Source: Liolophura sinensis
Lineage: Eukaryota > Mollusca > Polyplacophora > Chitonida > Chitonidae
Length of the DNA stretch: 64,000 nucleotides
NCBI RefSeq assembly: GCF_032854445.1
Contig: NC_088300.1
Coordinates: 41,320,458 to 41,384,457 of the forward strand
Direction: 5' to 3'
The position numbers were made by a program, and so were the translations under genes. A model generated the notes under the pieces. That model had not been told where the DNA came from, ran no database searches, and saw only the letters and a list, made by a program, of their open reading frames with translations. Below are positions 11,040 through 21,439 of this stretch, piece after piece. The number at the start of each line of letters is the position of its first letter. The first letter of the stretch is position 1.

Positions 11040-11515
11040 ATCGTTTAGGTCTTTCAGAATGCATTTGGGTTATAGGCTCCTCCATAGTCAAAAGAGCTTC
11101 ACTGCAGCAGTCATAAGACCTGGTGGCCCTAATTTGGGATTGTCAAGAATAGGGTACACATTGTGGTGGCAGGGATACAGTGGGAGGAGTTTGCTGCAGG
11201 CCAGAAACAAAATAGGGTTGTTGAAACATATCGGCCCCCAGCCGACTGTCATTGTATTACATTGTGGTGGGAATGACATAGGCAAAGCAGCTATACGAAA
11301 ACTAAGATTGGCTATGTTAAATAATCTCGTCACAAATATTACCTAGATTAGAATGGCGATATTCGGGCAACAACGCTGCTATGAATCAAGCCAGGAAAAT
11401 GTTGAACTCCCTTGCCGGATGTCTAGTCATTAAGAATGAGGGGTCGATTGTCTGTCATAGAGATATAGAGAACAATCCGACTGCATTCCTTGACTCTGAT
11501 GGAGTATATTTCTGA
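11040..11515 (+). pseudogene. SGNH/GDSL-hydrolase-like domain of YR retroelement
   Basis: Directly after the recombinase, one frame reads IWVIGSSIVKRA (block I, with Gly-Ser-Ser). After a frame change come LGLSRIGYTLWWQGYSG and VIVLHCGGNDIGKAA (block III, Gly-x-Asn-Asp). A later frame gives WRYSGNNAAMNQARKMLNSL and FLDSDGVYF, where the block V Asp-x-x-His would be expected; here Tyr stands in place of His. From memory, hydrolase-like ORFs of this type are described in some Ngaro elements; their role is unknown. This copy is frameshifted. Confidence 0.75.
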
Positions 11516-11737
11516 ACACTTTGCAGGGTGGGCTAGAGTTTTTCAAATGACCGGCGGTTCAATTTACCCGCCTTATTAGTTGTTGGCATTGTTCACGGCT
11601 GCTGTTTGTGCTGAGCTCCTAACCTGCACTATGTGTGGCAGTGTGCTTTGGTTTACTTCTTCTAAACCGTCGCACATTTGGCGATAGGAGGGGCACAAAC
11701 CCAACTAACAAAATTTACATGCATATTAAATGAATTT

Positions 11738-11925
11738 GACCTCTGCATCGCCCAGGGTCAAGACTGATTATGATAAGAACTTTGATTTTGTTGATGATGT
11801 GAATTTGGAATGGAAAGTGTTGAAATTTGACCTCTGCACTGCCCAGGGTCAATTAGTGAATACTGATGACGAGAATAACTGATTTTATTGATGATTTGAA
11901 TTTGGAATTAAAAATGTTGAAATTG
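11738..11925. repeat. two about 88-bp direct repeats
   Basis: TTTGACCTCTGCATCGCCCA at about 11738 recurs as TTTGACCTCTGCACTGCCCA at about 11825, and both are followed by GATTT(T)GTTGATGAT-like and GAATTTGGAAT sequence. They follow the hydrolase-like domain, so they may be terminal repeats of the YR element or simply a tandem duplication. Confidence 0.7.
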
Positions 11926-12274
11926 GACCTCATGGACAAGACTCATAACAACCAGCCGTGAACATATCATGTCAAGTTTTAAAAAATAAAAGAAAAAGTA
12001 AAATTTAAACATATTTTTTGTTTTTGTCTTTATCTTTTCTGAGATAATCGTGTTACATACAGTCATCATGTTACGTGTGCATGTTGCTGACATAACGGTA
12101 ATGTCTTATACTGATGAACAAAAAAAACTGTACATGTTACATTCCATTATACTTCACCACTTCTGTATCACATATCAGTGCAATTTAAGAACGCACGAGT
12201 AAACTGATATTATAAATAGACTTCATGTTCCCAGAAAAGGGCTCGTAAGTTTCGACAAACACTACATTATGTCA
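11926..12274. other. no gene recognised
   Basis: A/T-rich spacer between the YR element and a SINE-A. Nothing identified. Confidence 0.5.
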
Positions 12275-12539
12275 TGAGGTGGCCAGCGTGTCAGCGCGGC
12301 GCAATGACCCAGGAGCCTCTCACCAATGCAGTCGCTGTGAGTTCAAGTCCAACTCAAGCTTGCTTCCACTCCGGGCTGCACGTGGGGAAGTTTGTCAGCA
12401 GTCTATGGATGGTTGTGAGATTCCCTTAGGCTCTGCCCGGTTTCCTCCCACCATAATGCTACCTGCCGTTGTATAAGTGAAATATTCTTGAGTATACATA
12501 AAAATACGTATATTCAATAAATAAATAAATAAATAAAAT
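12275..12539 (+). mobile_element. SINE-A, nearly full length
   Basis: It contains CCAGGAGCCTCTCACCAATG, GTCGCTGTGAGTTCAAGTCC (a B-box-like element), GGCTCTGCCCGGTTTCCTCC, CATAATGCTACCTGCCGTTG and GTGAAATATTCTTGAGTA, and ends in a (AAAT)n tail. The tRNA-like head is eroded. Confidence 0.92.
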
Positions 12540-12584
12540 ATTATGTGATTCAGCACACAGCATATGCCCACAGGAAAATACTTA

Positions 12585-12766
12585 ACTGATTGATGTTTTA
12601 CACCTTAATGAAAAATATTTCACATGTGCGACGGCAGCCAGCATTATGGTGAGAGGAAACCAGAGCCGGGGTAAAACAAACGACCACCTACGACCGGAGA
12701 GCAAGCCAGCATGAGCTGGACTTGAACTCACAAACATCACATATGAGAGGCTCCTGGTATCGCAGG
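12585..12766 (-). mobile_element. SINE-A, partial
   Basis: Reverse-complement SINE-A with GATGTTTTACACC near its tail, CAGCCAGCATTATGGTGAGA and AGCCAGCATGAGCTGGACTT. It is head-to-tail opposed to the copy ending at 12539, so the two form an inverted pair about 45 bp apart. Confidence 0.9.
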
Positions 12767-12803
12767 AAAATATGATCACATTTAAAGTTTGTCGTTTCTT
12801 TCG

Positions 12804-12896
12804 CTTGTTAGTATATACACGTCATATAAATATTCCCTTGTTAGTATACACACATTATGTAAACATTCCCTTGTTAGTATATACACATTACGCAGA
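12804..12896. repeat. 33-bp tandem repeat, 3 copies
   Basis: CTTGTTAGTATATACAC starts at 12804, 12837 (as CTTGTTAGTATACACAC) and 12870. Confidence 0.85.
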
Positions 12897-13247
12897 CTGT
12901 GAAAATGATTAGACTACTGTGAAAAGTTGGCATCATGTTCTTCACAATTACGGTCACTTCTCCAATGTCGGCGATTCCCAACTTTTCTGGACAACTATAC
13001 TGCAGAACGGTTTGCACTCTGTCGTTTAGTGGGTGAAGAACTCTGTGTATGATATTCAGCTTTACACCATCACACCGCCACCTGGTTGTAGTGCTTAGTG
13101 AAGGACATAAACAACTCTGACAATTTACAACGCTGACCTATCAACAAAAGCACTCAGCTGACCCCAAACTTCTCTTCCCCGTGATGCTTCTCCATCACTC
13201 GTTGTTTTTTACCTCCACACTCATTGGCTACACGAGTTTTGCATGCT

Positions 13248-13253
13248 TTTATT
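13248..13253 (-). promoter_or_regulatory. polyadenylation signal of the lectin gene
   Basis: AATAAA on the minus strand, 20 bases past the lectin stop codon. It would give a very short 3' UTR. Confidence 0.6.
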
Positions 13254-13272
13254 CCACATGAAACGTTTTCAA

Positions 13273-13517
13273 TCATCCAGCGATTGCATTTACACCTATT
13301 TCACCTCCACATCTGTTCAGTCGGTACACTGAATCCGGTATGACGCTGTAAGGATCACAAACCGCGTTGATGACGGCTAATCGCAGAAGTTGACAAGAAT
13401 TGTTCTGGTACACAATACCATCACACTCGGGTGTTAATAAGCAAACTCGTCCACATTCCACACGTGACCGACTTGGCGTGGGTCGCAGAAGAGAACACAT
13501 TGACGTATTTGTAATTT
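13273..13517 (-). CDS. lectin gene exon 4: PAN/apple-like region and stop
   Basis: The acceptor CCTTTTACAG precedes the exon. It begins in phase 1, matching exon 3, and ends at TGA 13275-13273. It encodes seven cysteines in a pattern like PAN/apple modules, including ECGRVC, PECDGIVY and NSCQLL. Confidence 0.78.
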
Positions 13518-16500
13518 CTGTAAAAGGCCCTAAACTGCCGGTACTAGGGGATTCTGAAAGACGAAGAACTGAACGTAATATTTGACATTCTCCAGGCATT
13601 ATGACTTATTTATTTTTTTATTGGAGTTTTATGCTGTACTCAAGAATATTTCACTTATACACGACTACTAGTATTGTGGTGGGAGGAAATCGGGTGGAAG
13701 TCATGTGTGGTGTCAGTATACTGTGACTGAATTTGTCGTCTTGTCTGCAGGGTGTCAGTATACTGTGACTGCGTGGATAGTCGTGTCTACTGTCAGTATA
13801 CTGTGACTGTGTGGATAGTCATGTCTGGTGTCAGTATACTGTGACTGAATTGGTCGTCTTGTCTGCAGGGTGTCAGTACACTGTGACTGCGTGGACCCTC
13901 ATGTCTACTGTCAGTATACTGTGACTGAATTGGTCGTCTTATCTGCATGGTGTCAGTATAATGTGACCGCGTGAACCCTCATGTCTACTGTCAGCACATT
14001 GTGACAAGCTGGGTCGTCATGACTTTTATTCTCACCTGCAAGTTTTTCGCATATGTAGGAATAATTGTGTGTGCACGGGTTGTCCCCCAACCTATTACGC
14101 GTATCGCCAGCAGCGTTGTAATATCGGACACAGTCACCTGTCTCGTTTGGTTCATAGGATATCCACAGATATTTCTTCACTTCTGTCCCATCTGACCACG
14201 TGTACGCCAGTGCTGACAAAGACAAACATACGACCCAGTTAAAATCAGAAAGGACATGTTCATAAAAGAAGAATATTCATTCACGAAGTCGTAATAATAT
14301 TGCCAACGTTGCCTTTCAAAGAAGAATATTCATTCACGATGTGGCTAAAATATTGCCAACGTGGCATTAAGATTTTTATTATTCATACCTTCCTAAAACT
14401 ATTCAACGAATCTCTGCGGTCGAGGGTTTAACGTGCTAGCGCAACATAGTGACTCAGGGGCCTCATATCATGCTATCTTTCCTCCCAGGTGGTTTGTGGA
14501 GAGGACTATCTGCAGTCTGCGGATAATAGTGGGTCTCCCCAAGGTTCTGCCCGATTTTCTCTCGCCATAATGCTGCCGGTCGTCATATAAGTGAAATATT
14601 CTTCCTAACGGCATAAAACACCAATCAATTAAAAAAAATAAATTAATACATAAATCCAAATCGTTATGCCTTTCACAGCGTATGCGTAACTCTCAAGTTT
14701 AAGTAGGCGATACGTGTATATCTATAGGCTGCAAAGGTAAAGATGCCATCGATCCGTGACCACTAATTAAGCACTTACGTACACACGTTGTCTACAAGGG
14801 ACATGTTGAACTTGAACGCATGGACTTACTGATGAAACACACTTATTCAATGCGCCAAAAGTTAAACTACCTTCCTGTACGTGGCGGTATGTTCTGTTAT
14901 ATAGAGGGGCCTACTGTTCATTCTAAGAAACAAATATTAAAAACAAAAATGAACTGCATAAAGAGTGTGTTACGTTCAACTCAACATAATGTTCATCGAT
15001 GAGTATGTATTGTATCCAACAAATCGTGTGATATATTGGAGATTAAATCAGCTGAGGTTTTAAAATTTGGCACCTTTATTTTTAAGGCAGCACGCGATAA
15101 TAAAGAAGAAAACATGGGGTGGTGCCAAAATCCTGTACCCACTCCCTGGTAAGTTTACTTTATAGGGCTGGAGATTAAATCGTGACAAAACCTTCGTGTC
15201 ACTGTAAAACAATTGCCATTTAATCCAATCAGTAAGAAGGGTATAAAGCGGACATTAATGATAAGATTGCCTTATTTTTACTTTCGCTATGGCCAGATTT
15301 GTGTCTTATTGCAGAGTCGACAAAACTGAAGTAGCATGAACTACTGACTAGTGAGCCAGTGGTGGACTCCATGTGAAATCAAAAGAGAGTCATGTCAACA
15401 GATTGGGCCGGTAATTTGGGCGAACAAAAAAAGTATTTTAAATACAAAATACTTACACGGTGCACTGGTGCGATTCCTGGTGGCATCCACCCAGTACTGG
15501 TTAGAACTAGAGTGAATGATGCTGGCAATAAAGAAATCTTCAAGAATACTGTCAATCTGAACAAGATTCGCTTCCATATCCTCACACCGAAGGCGGGCGT
15601 CATAAAACGTGAGGTTCTCCTGGCCAATCAAATAACAGTGATGACCCAAAGACAACCAGGTTTCTCCTGAAACTAAAATCAAATTCGAATGAAAGAAACA
15701 GAAATGTATGCAAGCTAACACCAACATATGTACATATAGAATACTATTGTTTGCACGGTATCCAGTGCCACACCAAGAAACAGATGCTGTGAACAATGCT
15801 AATATCAATATTTGCAAGATCGAAGGAATTAATAAGACTAAGTAAAAAGCAATTTATACAAAGAATAAATATTGTGGAATTGTGGAAATACAAATATGTG
15901 TGTCCGGGGTTTCCAAAGAAATGACCTTACTAGATATAATGAGAAAGACCTCCACAACGGCTTCCCACGTACGACATACGTAGACCTTCCCACTTACGAC
16001 CGGGGAGGAAACCAGCTTGAGCTGGACTTGAAATCAGAGCAACCACATTGGCGGGAGGCTCTAGTGTCACTGAACCGCCTGGCTTGCTAACCACGGAACT
16101 TCCCGAGAGGATCTAGTAAGCCTCGAGAGAGCTAAAGAGCAGCAGCCTGATTCAGGGTATTTAGACAAAATACTCCTCTAATAATTCGCCAAGAATTTCA
16201 AATCACATTCCACTTAAGGAACATTGTAAAGTTTTTCTTTTGTATCACTATTACCCATGAAATGAATTTAAGTAATTGTATTGAGGCAGTTGGACTGAGC
16301 CATAATAAATGATCATCACAAAACGCCTCAGGCGTGGCACCGAGCCTTTCGTGATACGTTTGTGTGCAATGTTAACCACTTGAACATATCGCATCTTTCA
16401 CCAAGCACAAAGGAACTTTCTTCTTCTACCACACACCATTGTTAACCCGATAAATGCCAGAACCTTTATCAACACCAGAAATCAATGGCAATAATCATCT

Positions 16501-19500
16501 GAGTTTAAGAAACTAACATCCATAAATAGCCTTCTGAGGCTGCGGCAGATCAAGGGGACGGGCCTAGACCTTGTAATTTTGCGACGCACCTTCTGGCACA
16601 TCGACTTGACAGTGTTTTCGATTATCATTTCTAGAAGATTGATCTCTTCACAGCTTCACTAAAATCGACTATTGGCCAAGAAAATGTTTGCACTCACTCC
16701 CGATCAGCTTTCATTTATCCATGTTTGTCCATAATTTGGAGCACCGTCTGACATTCGATAGCAAGTTAACGATCAACATAGCGTCTGTTATTTTCGGTCA
16801 TGAAACAGGTCATGAAATTTTGATTATTGTTACTGCTATACGCGCATGCGCTGTATTATTTGCGGGGCCAGGCACTTAATTGTCTCTTCCCGTTGTTACA
16901 TTCTTAAGTCATATGACGTCAGTGAAAAGGTATATGTATAGCCAGTTATAATCCACCACACGAAGACTATAAGCACATAATGTAAAGCATACATATGAAC
17001 AATGACTATTAGTTTTCACTGACAAAAGGATAATAAGCGTTTCCTTGTCATGAATTCGATCTTCGCACATATTTACAATGCTGTTTTTCACTACACTTCT
17101 TTCCCGAGGAGGTATATTATATATACTGTTTACATGGGATGCCTGTGCGTCAGATTAGCTTATAAGAGTATAATAGCTAAATGTGCGACAAAGGCATACT
17201 TTTCTTGTCAACATTTCGAAAATTTAAAAAAATAAATCGATACTATTCAGTAATGCACTTAGTTCCCTACAGCACCGTCTTACGTCTACTATATGTCACA
17301 AAGTTGTTGTGAAGCTGACTAAAATCACTGTTGTTGCATTTCTCGAGAGCAAACAACTGACAAGACAACGAAGGATTACGTTGACAGCTCCATTAAGCGT
17401 CACGGTGTAAGGGGAAACAATAGCGGATCGTTGTATCTGTACTCAAAATAGAAGTCATTAGCCGGAAGGTTTTTCTGTGGACGCACAGGACGAGTGGACA
17501 AAGACGACATGGCTGTTTATATAACTGGAAACACCTTGGACAAAGCGAACAAAAAAATCCGATTTATTAGACTTTTCGCATAACAAAACATGTTCCTTTC
17601 GTCAGGATGAATCGATACAATAGCATGTAAGATCCGGCTGTGCAACTGGAATTTGCGGAAGGGTACATGTGTGCAGTGTGTGTAATGCGGGTTCCCGGTT
17701 TTCAACGTCAAGCTGTTTAGTTTTGGTAACATTTTCTTTATGATTTAGCTATTAATGCTGATTTTCCCTTGCCGAGCTTATAGTATAGGAATACAGAATT
17801 GATGGTGATTGGTTGACACAGAAGATAGGGTTCCTGGGTTAAATCTTACAAACTTGGTCAGGCTTGAATAAATCTTCCACCAGAGCTAGAATCGATTCTG
17901 TACCCATTCTGGTGTATTCCTCACCAGAGACCGAATCAGTTTTGACTTAAGTCAAAGATTGTAAACAGGATTTGACAGCTTATGTTTGAGCCTTGTAATT
18001 TAAAATTTTGACCGCCTCATCAATGTTATCTTAAGACAAATGTGTCAAAATTTCAACATCCATTACCGAAAACTAAACACTGTGTCTGTGTGGAGTCAGC
18101 TCCAGCTAATGATCATGGTTCGCACTGAGTTGTCAAGCACTTATTCGATCAATACCTCAGTTTTCTGTTGTTGTGTAAACCATCTGGGTTGAACTCACCT
18201 CACCCATTTCCTAGAGAAGGGTTACTGTGTTCTAGTATAGCTATGTCGGGAAGAGACCTTTCCTACCCAACCTCTAACAGACATATAGCTTTGACATCAA
18301 CTTTAATTTGTAAAGTAGGTGACTCACAGCTTGTATGGTTTTTCATTAAGCACAACGTGTATTCGCCTTCCATTTTTCCCCCGTAGCAACCGTTTGATGT
18401 TATACTACACCTAATTCTGTCTGTCTGGTAACTTCAGTTAGGAATGTCAGGTTTATGAGCGAGGCAGTTTGTCATTCGTTGTAGACTGATTGTCACATGT
18501 CTGGTGTCCAACACCATATCAGAACATCACATACGTGTGAGGAAGTTATTCGTTAGTAATTCAGAGTAAGGCTGGTGGTTTACCGTGGTCACTCCTGTTT
18601 CTATCATCCATGAATCTGACCGCCATCCTATAAATGAAAAACTCAAAAAAAGCAACAAATGAAATAAATTAAGCAATTAATCCGTTTTCTTCATCAAAAA
18701 TGTCTGAGTATGGTGTTAAAGAGCAATGAAATAGATAAATAAATAATCGGAAATCTCTTGTGCATATGTTTTCTCAGATACTGAAAGGGCGTGGGTATCA
18801 AAATGCAGAATATTGGTTTTGAGAGCAGTGGGTGGGCATGGGGGACATTTATTTTTAATGTAATAGTTCCAATATGTAAAGATTACTCCAGACCGGATGT
18901 TGTGATCGATGGTCGGTGGTGTTAACTGCTTATGGATCGGACACCCGTTAGATCCTGTCTAGATCACTGATGGGAGGCTTATGACTGCCTGGACAAGCCT
19001 TAAGGCAAAGCTTGATTCAATTCAGTGTGCAGCGATGCGAAACTTGAGATACAAAGGCTACTCAACCTGAATATAGACCACTTTAGTGTTCACAACTTGA
19101 TAGCTTACATTGTGACTGTAAAAGACAACCAGTGTCATTCAAGTGTCTCGACACGGTGTATATATGTGGGAACCAGTGCTGAATAACCGGATACCCCTAC
19201 GGACATTGTGCCTCGATCCACATCCCCCATACCCCCACCCCCACCAAGTCAACTATTTTACTGTTTGAATGCAATCGCGAAACTAGCCACCGTCTGTTTC
19301 ATGCTGACTTAAAAAAGACCGATATATTTCAAACATCACTATGTACTTAAGGCTAATAAATGTCTTTCAGGCTGCGGAGAACTTTTCATTCAAACTGCAA
19401 AGATTTTAGCTTCAGCACATGTGTGATGTTAAATTAATTAATGCTACCTCCATAATTAGGAAGTAGCGAACATTCTTCACACCGTGGAAGCCCAAACTGT

Positions 19501-21439
19501 TGTTAACTGTAGGTTAGTTGGCTTTGCCTTGCTTTGGTATGTATTTATGTACAACAGCACATTCGCTTAACACAAAAGAAAGGCAAGGAAACCAAGATGG
19601 GGGACAAGATCATGAACCTTAACGAAATGAGGGTGTGTTTTCCGATTTGCCCAGTTATCACTTTGAATGACAGCAGTAAGCTGCACTGATCACTGTGAAA
19701 ACAGCTGCAGACAAGTCTATTTGTGTTGAGCAGTTTGTGGTTTCCGATTTGCCCAGTTATCACTTTGAATGACAGCAGTAAGCTGCACTGATCACTGTGA
19801 AAACAGCTGCAGACAAGTCTATTTGTGTTGAGCAGTTTGCGCAGGTGAGAAACGAAACAAATTTCGTGAAGTCATATCATCTTGCGTGATCACGCCCAAT
19901 GCCCCCGCCTCCCGCCCCGAATGTTACATGATGTTATTTTTGTAAGAAATTAATATACACGTATTAACAAAAGAGAATTAAAATAAATAATGATAAAAAA
20001 GAACATGGGGGAAATGCTGACTTATTCTAAACGTTAAACTGGTCAATACGGATGAACCTTGAAGCAAATTTTGACTTCAGCATAGCTCAGAACGTATTGC
20101 CAATCCTCATAAAGATGTCAACGAAAGTCCATCCAAAAAACAAGCCGATCCACTGTATTGTAAAGCCTAGTGTTAATACGGCATTCTGCGTCTCTTGGGA
20201 ACAAGTTCAGCGTGTTCGGCTGGGTTACTAAGGTTGCTGTCAAAAACCTTCAGCATGATCTGTTTGGTCATCACTGTCACGGTCAAAAACCTTCAGCATG
20301 ATCTGTTTGGTCATCGCTGTCACGGTCAAAAACCTTCAGCATGATCTGCTTGCTCATCACTGTCGCCGTCAAAAACCTTCAGCGTGATCTGTTTGGTCAT
20401 CACTGTCGCCGTCAAAAACGTTCATCATGATCTGTTTGGTCATCACTGTCACGGTCAAAAACCTTCAGTGTGTTCCGCTGGGTCGGCAAGGTCACAGACA
20501 ACAATCACTTGATTTGATTAACCTACTAGAATATATTAACAAGCAAATGATACAACAAATAAACGTGGCATCCAAGAAGCATTAATTCGTAAGACATAGG
20601 GTTTGTTTTATCCCAGTTAGATAAATAGAGTAAGCTATCACACACGATACGAAATCCCGCTGGCAATTTAAGATGTACAGCTCAATTTTCAAAGCAATGT
20701 AAGATGTACAATATAATAACATTTTCTAGGTTACTCCCAGTGAAAGGTGTATCAGACAGAACAGTCTTCTAACAAACTAACGTAAGATGTGGAGAGACTT
20801 TTATACAGGCTTAGCCTGTTTGTCAGTCCAGCTCATTTGTTTGACAAAAATATTGTTTGAAAAAAGGTAAGATGTACAATAGATAAGTAGCGACATTTAT
20901 TTAGTTGTTTAGTGAGTAGGTGGTTTACCACCAAATGTAATATAGACGAATTCTCCTATATTACAGCGATCAGTTTGAGGAAACCGGATAAAATCACAAG
21001 GTCTCGTCCTTTTCAGGACAAATATACACATCAACTACCGATCCAGCATCTGCTGAATTCCTTATGTAATTCTGTTTTCCTCTCCGGTCGCAAGTGGGAA
21101 ACTCTGGCAGCAACTCGCGTATGGTCGTGGGTTTCCTTTAAGGCTCCTCCCGCCATAATGCTGACTGCCGTCTTATAAGGGAAATATTGTTGAGCACACG
21201 AATCAAGTAAATAAATATATAAATGATATTCTGTTTTCAACCATGACACTGTACATTATAGGCTCATTATTAGGGATTAGGGAACATTGAAGTACAGCAG
21301 TTCATAGAAAATACTGAGTACTAAAGTGGTTGAATAACACTAGTTGTGTTTTACAAGTAAATAATGAGTTAACCTACTGGATGTACTCACCATCGTGGAC
21401 CACGGCTACCAAGATGCAGAATGTTATAAAGAATTTCAT
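13273..21439 (-). CDS. secreted C-type lectin with C-terminal PAN/apple-like region
   Basis: Four exons join in phase: 21391-21439, 15457-15666, 14036-14212 and 13273-13517, giving 681 bases and 226 residues. Residues 1-16 form a signal peptide (MKFFITFCILVAVV). The C-type lectin domain runs from about 20 to 145, with WLSLGHHCYL, DARLRCEDMEANLVQI, YWVDATRN, YTWSDGT, an EPN motif at 107-109 and YICEK at 139-143. EPN is the Ca2+-site motif usually linked to mannose-type ligands. The partner WND motif is replaced by LGD (128-130), so Ca2+-dependent sugar binding is uncertain. Residues 150-226 are Cys-rich (CGRVCLLTPECDGIVYQNNS) and resemble a PAN/apple module. The likely role is extracellular recognition of sugars or microbes, as in many invertebrate lectins. 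Intron 1 is 5.7 kb, so more exons could lie in it. Confidence 0.82.
13608..13700 (-). mobile_element. SINE-A 3' fragment in lectin intron 3
   Basis: TATTTTTTTATTGGAGTTTT followed by ACTCAAGAATATTTCACTTA and TGGTGGGAGGAAA is the reverse complement of a SINE-A tail. Confidence 0.85.
13705..14010. repeat. tandem repeat with alternating 42/38-bp units, SINE-B derived
   Basis: TGTCAGTATACTGTGACTG-type units start at 13711, 13753, 13791, 13829, 13871, 13909, 13951 and 13989, so spacings are 42, 38, 38, 42, 38, 42 and 38. The unit resembles the middle of SINE-B near 50840-50875. It lies in lectin intron 3 and stops about 25 bases from the exon 3 donor. Confidence 0.9.
14036..14212 (-). CDS. lectin gene exon 3: second half of the lectin domain
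   Basis: Acceptor TTTGTCTTTGTCAG and donor GCAG/GTGAGA. The phases (1 in, 1 out) fit both neighbours. It encodes the EPN motif, three conserved cysteines and the terminal YICEK. Confidence 0.88.
14415..14650 (+). mobile_element. SINE-A, divergent
   Basis: It has AACGTGCTAGCGCAACATAG in the head, GGTTCTGCCCGATTTTCTCT, CATAATGCTGCCGGTCGTCA, GTGAAATATTCTTCC and an A-rich tail. It lies in lectin intron 2. Confidence 0.85.
14651..15456. other. lectin intron 2 sequence, nothing else identified
   Basis: No domain-bearing frame or repeat seen between the SINE-A and exon 2. Confidence 0.5.
15457..15666 (-). CDS. lectin gene exon 2: first half of the lectin domain
   Basis: A strong donor GTAAGT lies at 15456-15451. 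Two acceptors are possible, both in phase: after TTTTAG (exon from 15672) or after TTTCAG (exon from 15666). They differ by two residues. The exon encodes WLSLGHHCYL, a cysteine-bearing amphipathic stretch and YWVDATRNRTSAP. Confidence 0.88.
15985..16105 (-). mobile_element. SINE-A, 5' half
   Basis: CGACCGGGGAGGAAACCAGC, TTGAGCTGGACTTGAAATCA and GCGGGAGGCTCTAGTGTCAC match the minus-strand body and head of SINE-A. It lies in lectin intron 1. Confidence 0.85.
16106..19638. other. lectin intron 1 sequence, nothing identified
   Basis: Only short frames without domains. Some of this could hold an unrecognised exon of the lectin gene, although the flanking exons already join in phase. Confidence 0.4.
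19639..19842. repeat. 102-bp tandem duplication, two nearly identical copies
   Basis: TTTCCGATTTGCCCAGTTAT starts at 19639 and again at 19741. The copies agree base for base until close to the end (CAGTTTGTGG against CAGTTTGCGC). Confidence 0.95.
20239..20480. repeat. 43-bp minisatellite, 5-6 copies
   Basis: GTCAAAAACCTTCAGCATGA, TCTGTTTGGTCATCACTGTC recurs every 43 bases from 20239 and 20282 onward. The last copy is truncated. Confidence 0.92.
21075..21225 (+). mobile_element. SINE-A, 3' half
   Basis: CCTCTCCGGTCGCAAGTGGG, GTATGGTCGTGGGTTTCCTT, CATAATGCTGACTGCCGTCT and an AAAT-type tail. It lies in lectin intron 1, in the opposite direction to the gene. Confidence 0.88.
21391..21439 (-). 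CDS. lectin gene exon 1: signal peptide
   Basis: The ATG at 21439-21437 opens MKFFITFCILVAVVHD, a Lys followed by a hydrophobic core. The donor GTGAGT lies at 21390-21385, after phase 1, matching exon 2. It is assigned to the lectin by strand, phase and fit, across 5.7 kb, without transcript support. Confidence 0.65.

Larger units (their letters stand above)
8700..11925 (+). mobile_element. DIRS/Ngaro-type tyrosine-recombinase retrotransposon, degraded
   Basis: In order on the + strand there are a gag-like region (8727-9210), reverse transcriptase palm (9228-9640), RNase H (9770-10150), tyrosine recombinase (about 10170-11017) and an SGNH-hydrolase-like domain (11040-11515). This order, with a tyrosine recombinase in place of a DDE integrase and no aspartic protease, is that of the DIRS/Ngaro group. 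The N-terminal part of the RT is missing, a poly-C run breaks gag, and several frameshifts separate the domains. A pair of about 88-bp direct repeats at 11738-11925 may be part of its 3' terminus. No matching 5' terminal repeat was found, so the outer borders are estimates. Confidence 0.85.

Noticed and set aside
13273-21439. Venom-type C-type lectin
   Set aside because: Lectin-domain similarity alone does not indicate a toxin; the PAN-like tail and genome context fit an ordinary secreted recognition protein.
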